40,000 nt of DNA from Glandiceps talaboti (Eukaryota > Hemichordata > Enteropneusta > Spengelidae): positions 19,715,306 to 19,755,305 of the forward strand of contig NC_135567.1 in assembly GCF_964340395.1 (NCBI RefSeq). The letters are read 5' to 3'. The position numbers and the translations under genes were made by a program. The notes below the pieces were generated by a model. The model worked only from the letters and a program-made list of their open reading frames with translations, ran no database searches and had not been told where the DNA came from. Each line of letters opens with the position of its first letter. Positions within the stretch are counted from its first letter, which is position 1. This document shows positions 33,621 through 40,000 of the stretch, in pieces.

Positions 33621-34671
33621 TTAAATGACGACCAACTGAAAATATAAATATACAAATTGTATCGCTTTATACCACTCTAAGGTTGATAGATGTAGAACAC
33701 GAATTGACATTGATGAACAATGTTATTATATAGACAGATTGAAAAAACGATAAACAGCGGAACTGAATCTTGTCAATTTGGAAAAGTCTATCTGATTGTG
33801 TTTATTGTTTTAAAAGGGAAAAGCTGAGAAATACTGCATGAGACTTGCAGAGTTAAGTCCTTTTCACTTGAATGTATAGACGGCATGTATATTTGGATAA
33901 AAATCAGAAACTGTGTCAAATCAACACTGGTTATTTCCAGATTACAATTTGCAATTAATTTCCATCAATTTAGTACCTTTCAAGATAGTTATCAGGTGAA
34001 CAATTCATTACATCTCCTACCATATTGTGTACTTAGACCTAACGAACGAGGCTTTCGGTAAAATAAACACCTGAAGCAAATGACTGGATGTCTTTTTCTA
34101 TAATAAAATTTGCTTTGAAATCTCAAATGTGTAATTATTCAAGTTATGAAATTATAACGTACTTATTGATAAATTCCCCAGTAAGATTAATAGTAAGAAT
34201 GTACTGTGTGGAGACAGGTGATGGATGAATCTAAGACTCACTTGAGACATGAAGGCTAATGTAAAAAATCGAAATTGTCAAATTGAAATCCCGTATGGGC
34301 AGGATAAACACCAAGACATATACGATAAAATTCTACAAATATTATTTGTTCCCATTTGACATTTAAAAGTGAGTGGAAGAATAGAAATTGACAAATAATG
34401 TTTCCTCCCTTGTGATTTTAAGACATATAATATAATCAAATTATACAGATGTTTATTTTTTTCTCCATTTGACACTTCAATAGGAATTAGAGCTTACAAA
34501 TGGACAAATTGTGTTTTTTTTCATATGGATATTGTAACAAAAGCTTGATTCGTAGAGTAATTCTATTACATCATTGCAATTAACTGTCAAAGGAGAAGGA
34601 ACTTTGTGTCAGTCGTATTCCATTGTGTTATCCGTTTAAAATATCAAATTGCAAAGAAAATAATCACCATT
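33621..34671. other. About 1.05 kb of unique AT-rich sequence, no feature seen
   Basis: No array or credible exon was recognised. Confidence 0.4.
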
Positions 34672-35048
34672 ATTGTTATATTGTATTGTATTGTATTGTA
34701 TTGTATTATAATTTATTGTATTGTATTGTATTGTATTGTATTGTATTGTATTGTATTGTGTTGTGTTGTATTGTATTGTATTATTATATTATATTATATT
34801 ATATTATATTATATTATATTATATTATATTATATATTATATCATATTAGATTATATTATATTATATTACATATCATATTATATTATAGTATATTATATTA
34901 TCTTATGTTATAGTATATTATATTATAGTATATATTATGTTACATTGTAATGTATTGTATTGTATTGTATTGTATTGCATTGTATTGTATTGTATTGTAT
35001 TGTATTGTATTGTATTGCATTGCATTGTATATTATGTTACGCTGTTAT
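34672..35048. repeat. Pentanucleotide array TATTG / TATTA / TATTG
   Basis: TATTG words (to about 34780) change to TATTA words (about 34783-34930, with some TATCA, TAGTA and 4-bp slips). They then return to TATTG and GCATT-type words to about 35030. The change of motif with retention of a 5-bp period parallels the array at 20.0-21.0 kb. Cys-Ile-Val-Leu-Tyr strings are by-products. Confidence 0.96.
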
Positions 35049-35826
35049 GTTGTTATGATACATGTATGTTATATTATGTTTGGTAATATTACCCCTAATT
35101 TCACCATCATTCGACATGACATGTCAGATTAGAATTTTACTCTCTTACTCTCAAACTTGAAAGAAATCATTATCTGCCAAATTCTCGTATCATTCGAAAA
35201 CTGCAATGAAAATAATCACTTTCCTAACTCTATTTGAGTATTCGATCTGAATTCTGGAAGAAACACATCATCTATCTTAACACACTCTGTTACTATCCTT
35301 GAAATCTCAAGAGGGTTTGAGATTAATCAGTTATCTACTTCTGCATGTAGTGTCTATGCAGATGTTATCCTATTACCAGCAAGTCTTCTGTGTTCGAAGA
35401 CATGGCCCAAACACTTAACAGTGTCTAAAACATGGTCCTATAACTCGATGGCAAGTTTATAAGATCACATCATGATATGAAAGTGCATGTGTGTCTTCCT
35501 TGGGGTATTGTGGGAGTGATTGAAGAGTTCTTTGCCGCCACAGACAGAAAGGTATGACACTGGATTCATTATCCAACATTATTCAACTATAATATAAGTC
35601 CATCTGTATGATGATGACAATAGCAAATTTTGAATCAGCTTGACAAATTACATAAGTTAGGAAATTAAGTCAGACTTACCATCACGTCATCAACAAGATG
35701 TCAACCTCTCCAGGTGATGGCTCCTCTTCAGGATGCAAGTGGTCAATAGTTAATGATGACATCCAAGGAAGATAGATCTTTCTTTGGGAAACAGAAGGTG
35801 GTTAAAGAAAAATTACAACGTGAAAA
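35049..35826. other. About 780 bp of unique sequence, no feature seen
   Basis: AT-rich sequence with no recognisable gene or repeat. Confidence 0.4.
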
Positions 35827-36539
<713 letters not shown>

Positions 36540-36728
36540 ACACACACACACACACATAAGCCGCGCGCGCGCACACACACACACACGCACACACACATAC
36601 ACACACACACATAAGCCGCGCGCACACGTACACATACACACACACATAAGCCGCGCGCACACATACACACACATAAGCCGCGCACACACACACACACACA
36701 CACAGGCCGCACACATACACATAGGCCG

Positions 36729-36765
<37 letters not shown>

Positions 36766-36787
36766 GCCGTGCTCGCGCGCACACATT
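36540..36787. repeat. CA array with repeated ATAAGCCGCGCGC units (Z-DNA-prone)
   Basis: CA and CATA runs are interrupted at irregular intervals by a GC-rich word, ATAAGCCGCGCGC, ATAGGCCGCGCGC or a shorter form, near 36556, 36611, 36647, 36673 and 36721. Related words (AGGCCGCAC, AAGCCGTGCTCGCGCGC) also occur. Most of the block alternates purine and pyrimidine, and (CG)n next to (CA)n is the classic Z-DNA-forming arrangement. The unit length is variable, so this is an irregular minisatellite. Confidence 0.95.
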
Positions 36788-37495
36788 GACAAACAGATAT
36801 GGAGACAGAGCAACAGACAACACGACAGACCGACAGAACGTTAACCTGACAAACTAGTAAACAGCAAGGTCGCTGAATAACATTAGATTTTAATTACATT
36901 AAGGTAACTGTATAGGCGATAGACGAACTATTAAGACAACACATCATAAATCGCAAATCACAGACCTTAATAAGGCAGAGTAAATAACCCCAGACTGGAA
37001 ATCTCGGGAATTGCGATAGAACGCCTACTTGCGAACGGGAAATTACTTTTTACGGACGATCAAATCTGCCTAACAGGTTTAAGTGTTAACTGCGGTGAAG
37101 GGCAGTTGGTTTTGTGAGTCAGTCAATTAATTGACAAATTATATACAGCTGATAGGTATTCATAAAGACATCTTATGTCTAAAAGCCATCTGTCAATTTT
37201 ATTCAAATATACAGTTTCTTGAGGTGTTGAAATATCACTCTCGTCTGGGAATTCTTATGTTTTCGAGTTAAGCTCACAGATGAAACATTAGTCAATAATT
37301 TACGATCTCCAAAATTAGATCTCAATATTGAAAATACAATATCCGTTGCAGATATTCTGTCGAAATACCAATTGGGATGTCTATACAATACTATCAAATC
37401 AGATTCAGAAGAATTGAACAGACAGACAGGCAGATACATTGACACATATATTCCCGTACATGAGTACAAATAAGTACAAAAATTAAATGGAAAAA

Positions 37496-37498
<3 letters not shown>
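36788..37498. other. About 710 bp of unique sequence, no feature seen
   Basis: AT-rich sequence; an open frame on the minus strand (37203-37469) is of chance length and shows no domain. Confidence 0.4.
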
Positions 37499-37559
<61 letters not shown>

Positions 37560-37860
37560 CCAATGCAAGCATACACGCACACATACATAATTGCATACAT
37601 ACATACATATACATACATACATACATACATACATACATACATACATACATACATACATACATACATACATACATACATACATACATACATGCACGCACGC
37701 ACGCACGCACGCACACACACACATCCATACATACATACATACACACACACACACATACACACACACACATACATACATACATACATACATACATACATGC
37801 ATACACACACACGTGTACGTACGTATGTACATACATACATACATACATACATGCATGCAT

Positions 37861-37891
<31 letters not shown>

Positions 37892-38123
37892 TCCATACAT
37901 ACATACACACACACACATACACACACACATACATACATACATACATACATACATACATACATACATACATACATACATACATACATACATACATACATAC
38001 AGACAGACAGATAGACATACACACACACACACACATACCTACATACCTACCTACCTACCTACCTACCTACCTACCTACCTACCTACATACATACATACAT
38101 ACATACATACATACATACATACA
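37499..38123. repeat. Giant compound CA / CATA / CGCA / CTAC array with ~170-bp duplication
   Basis: CA (37499-37553) leads into CATA runs. A composite block (CGCA units, CA, ATCCATACATACATAC, CA, CATA) starts at about 37691 and recurs at about 37861, a ~170-bp tandem duplication. A CAGA/TAGA patch, CA, a CTAC block (about 38037-38085) and CATA follow to the end. All long open frames here, up to 224 codons, are by-products. Confidence 0.97.
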
Positions 38124-38390
38124 GGTTTCTCAGTATTAAATGATAACACTCTATCACCTTTACAATTGTATATTCTACACGTACGTCTAGTAATCGATTA
38201 TCTCAATAAAAGAGCAAACATCAATGGTGACATTTAATTCCTACACTAATTGTTTTCGATCGTTGATATCTATTGGACTTCTCTTTGTCACCATTAATGT
38301 TTTCCTTCTTAGTTTGTGTATTTCCTGCCTAGGTTGCAACTTTTAACCCTCTTACATGATGAAGGAATGAAGTTTCATCACAATCTGTCA

Positions 38391-38715
38391 TATTCATAAT
38401 GTAAGTTATCATATTTATCATATACGTTATCACATTTCTCATATACATTATCATATTTATCATATACTTTATCATATTTATCATATACCTTATCATATTT
38501 ATCATATACATTATCACATTTATCATATACCTTATCACATTTATCATGCACCTTATCATATTTATCATATACCTTATCATATTTATCATATACCTTATCA
38601 CATTTATCATGTGCCTTTTCGTATTTATCATATACCTTATCATATATAGCATATACTTTATCAGATCTATCATATACTTTATCAGATTTATCATATACTT
38701 TATCAGATGTATCGT
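38391..38715. repeat. 21-bp minisatellite, about 15 units
   Basis: The unit is CATATACCTTATCATATTTAT with variants (CATTATCACAT, CTTTATCAGAT, TCATGCACC, TCATGTGCC). Because 21 is a multiple of three, frames on both strands stay open and read as YMINMIR-like or YDKYDKV-like strings. There is no start context or flanking exon, so I treat it as non-coding. Confidence 0.95.
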
Positions 38716-38837
38716 GTACCTTCTGTAATACTTTTAGAGACATATGAGTTTATATATTTTGGGGCATATTTTTTTGCTGTGTGTTTAAAAGGTTCTTACA
38801 GTATTCTACATACTGACGTATACTTAACCATCACTTG

Positions 38838-39105
38838 CAATAGGCCATTCCAGACTGCAAACAGGAAATTGAGAATACAGCGCCCTCACTCAAATTGGGG
38901 GTATCGTCACCTCATAGTACCGTTTCTTAAGAGCTTTGTCCCTTGGTATTCTGTAGAAGTGTAAATCAGGGATGTTTTTGTATTGTTCAGACATAGAGGA
39001 AAACAACAGTGCTCTATGATTAGTAACCTATACCGTGTATACCCCCAAAGTACATACAGACAGGAAGTAGAGCGCCACCATGGCAAATTTTGCAAAGGCC
39101 TATTG
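38838..39105 (+). mobile_element. Family B copy 2, MITE-like with CAATAGGCC inverted ends
   Basis: The right 165 bp match the family B copy at 33454-33620. The left boundary CAATAGGCC (38838-38846) is the exact reverse complement of GGCCTATTG, ending at 39105. Weaker inverted similarity continues inward: GCGCCC versus GGCGC, and TTGGGGGTAT in both arms. This gives a 268-bp element with imperfect ~95-bp arms. The 33-kb copy lacks an obvious left arm. Target-site duplication is not clear. Confidence 0.65.
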
Positions 39106-39350
39106 ACTGAACTCAACCCTGGTAATAGGATATACTTTAATGATGTAATGTCGTTTATAATCAAGGTTTTATGTAAGCGTTTTCCACTTATGACAAAAAG
39201 CTTCTAAACTAAAATTGTGCCACTTTAAGCTGCTACATGGATACTTTTGTGACAAAAGTCAAAAATAAAAATCTATTTTTAAAAAATTACAAATCAATAA
39301 GAATTTGGTTACTGATCTGGAGGTAAAATACTAGGCACCGAGAGGGTTAA

Positions 39351-39814
39351 TGATAACATATTTGTTGGGAATATTACAAAGTCACGTATCACTGATATAC
39401 GTTGATTCAAAGGCGGTAATATGTACATGCCATCATCAGCGATAGGCGATAAGCCCGAATCTACTCAACTGTGATAGCACTTATCAAATCCATCAGAAAG
39501 GAAATTTCCTCCATGATAGTATATAGCCGAACTTCTCACGGCGTTTTCTAATACGAGTGTTCGCAAGTCTCTTATCATACTTATCGCCTTTTAAAGAGTG
39601 CGATTCCATGTTAAGTTCTAATCCCACGATGGGGCAGATGTTATTAAGTTCACCTGTCTATATCCTGTACAACCAAGTCAATTCTTAGGGTCACCATGTT
39701 CCTGTTATCGCTCCATTCAACCAAGTAATAGCCCTGAAACAATCAGGTACTAAAACTAGATAATGTTAAGATTTTGATGTGAATTCTATATCGATATTTC
39801 ATGTGAAATGTCAA
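39351..39814. other. Unique sequence, no feature seen
   Basis: About 460 bp of AT-rich sequence with nothing recognised. Confidence 0.4.
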
Positions 39815-39882
39815 ACATACATACATACATACATACATACATACATACATACATACATACATACATACATACATACATACAT
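39815..39882. repeat. (CATA)n tetranucleotide microsatellite, about 17 units
   Basis: An uninterrupted CATA run of 68 bp with clean edges. The remaining 118 bp to the window end show no feature. Confidence 0.98.
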
Positions 39883-40000
39883 AGAGTTCACATTCTGAAT
39901 AATCTTGCATATGTTATTTGTACAAGTCAGCATATGTATACTTAGCATCATGCAATCATTAAATGAAATTAATTACTGACTAAACGAATGGAACTGCCTT

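Larger units (their letters stand above)
38343..39350. mobile_element. Possible TTAA-flanked (piggyBac-like) non-autonomous element
   Basis: TTAACCCTCT at 38343 and its reverse complement AGAGGGTTAA, ending at 39350, delimit about 1 kb. TTAA target sites next to CCC-starting inverted ends are typical of piggyBac elements. The inverted match is short (10 bp including TTAA) and does not continue well inward, so chance is a real alternative. The interior holds the 21-bp minisatellite and a family B copy, with no transposase. Confidence 0.3.

Noticed and set aside
37394-38237. Open frames of 175-224 codons on both strands
   Set aside because: They are readings of CA, CATA, CGCA and CTAC repeats. 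All frames are open on both strands because these periods contain no stop; composition is only Cys-Val-Met-Tyr or Thr-His-Ile-Tyr.
38707-38964. 85-codon frame overlapping the family B element, with an opposing frame at 38907-39164
   Set aside because: It lies across repeat DNA, has no domain, and frames are open on both strands.

Overview
This is a eukaryotic, almost certainly metazoan, intergenic or intronic window. I find no protein-coding gene, rRNA or tRNA gene that I can support. The DNA is AT-rich and very repeat-dense. Adding up the spans listed below, about a quarter of the 40 kb is tandem repeat, and a further share is dispersed, transposon-like repeat. Long open frames are by-products of simple repeats whose period has no stops in some frames; they encode poly-Gln, Cys-Val, Thr-His, Ser-Val or Ile-Tyr runs. 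Long CAGA/TCTG, CATA and CA tracts, plus a SINE-like repeat ending in a GCGCTATATAAA-type tail, suggest a marine invertebrate such as a mollusc, hemichordate, echinoderm or cephalochordate. The sequence alone does not decide between these.

Layout. 1-900: a GTT run, otherwise featureless. 900-4300: an old array of diverged ~150-220-bp units holding two younger internal arrays (68-72 bp and 53 bp). 4.8-5.0 kb: copy of dispersed family A. 5.4-11 kb: five large microsatellite blocks, with two palindromic MITE-like elements between them (6.87-7.34 and 8.24-8.48 kb). 11.6-13.7 kb: diverged duplications and a truncated SINE. 14.2-16.2 kb: family C copy, a near-perfect 93-bp foldback element with a 9-bp target-site duplication, an inverted pair of family A sequences, a TA run and a 59-bp minisatellite. 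17-22 kb: compound microsatellites, a 27-bp minisatellite, a nearly 1-kb pentanucleotide array and a 33/40-bp array with a 358-bp higher-order repeat. 23.5-27.4 kb: simple repeats, a second family C copy, a small GC-rich element and a 75-bp minisatellite. 28.5-28.9 kb: a longer SINE copy. 30-32 kb: simple repeats. 32.6-33.6 kb: a degenerate ~130-180-bp array running into family A and then family B. 34.7-38.1 kb: pentanucleotide and compound arrays, including a GC/CA Z-DNA-prone block. 38.3-39.4 kb: a possible TTAA-flanked element carrying a 21-bp minisatellite and a second family B copy.

The strongest observations are four. First, the 14.7-kb foldback element has Mutator-like hallmarks. Second, the 53-bp array at 2.6 kb and the 59-bp array at 15.8 kb are diverged members of one satellite family in opposite orientation. 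Third, a degenerate ~160-bp array abuts a dispersed single-copy segment, recalling non-autonomous Helitron-type elements of bivalves. Fourth, the pentanucleotide arrays change sequence repeatedly while largely keeping their 5-bp period. I see no evidence of a new gene system.
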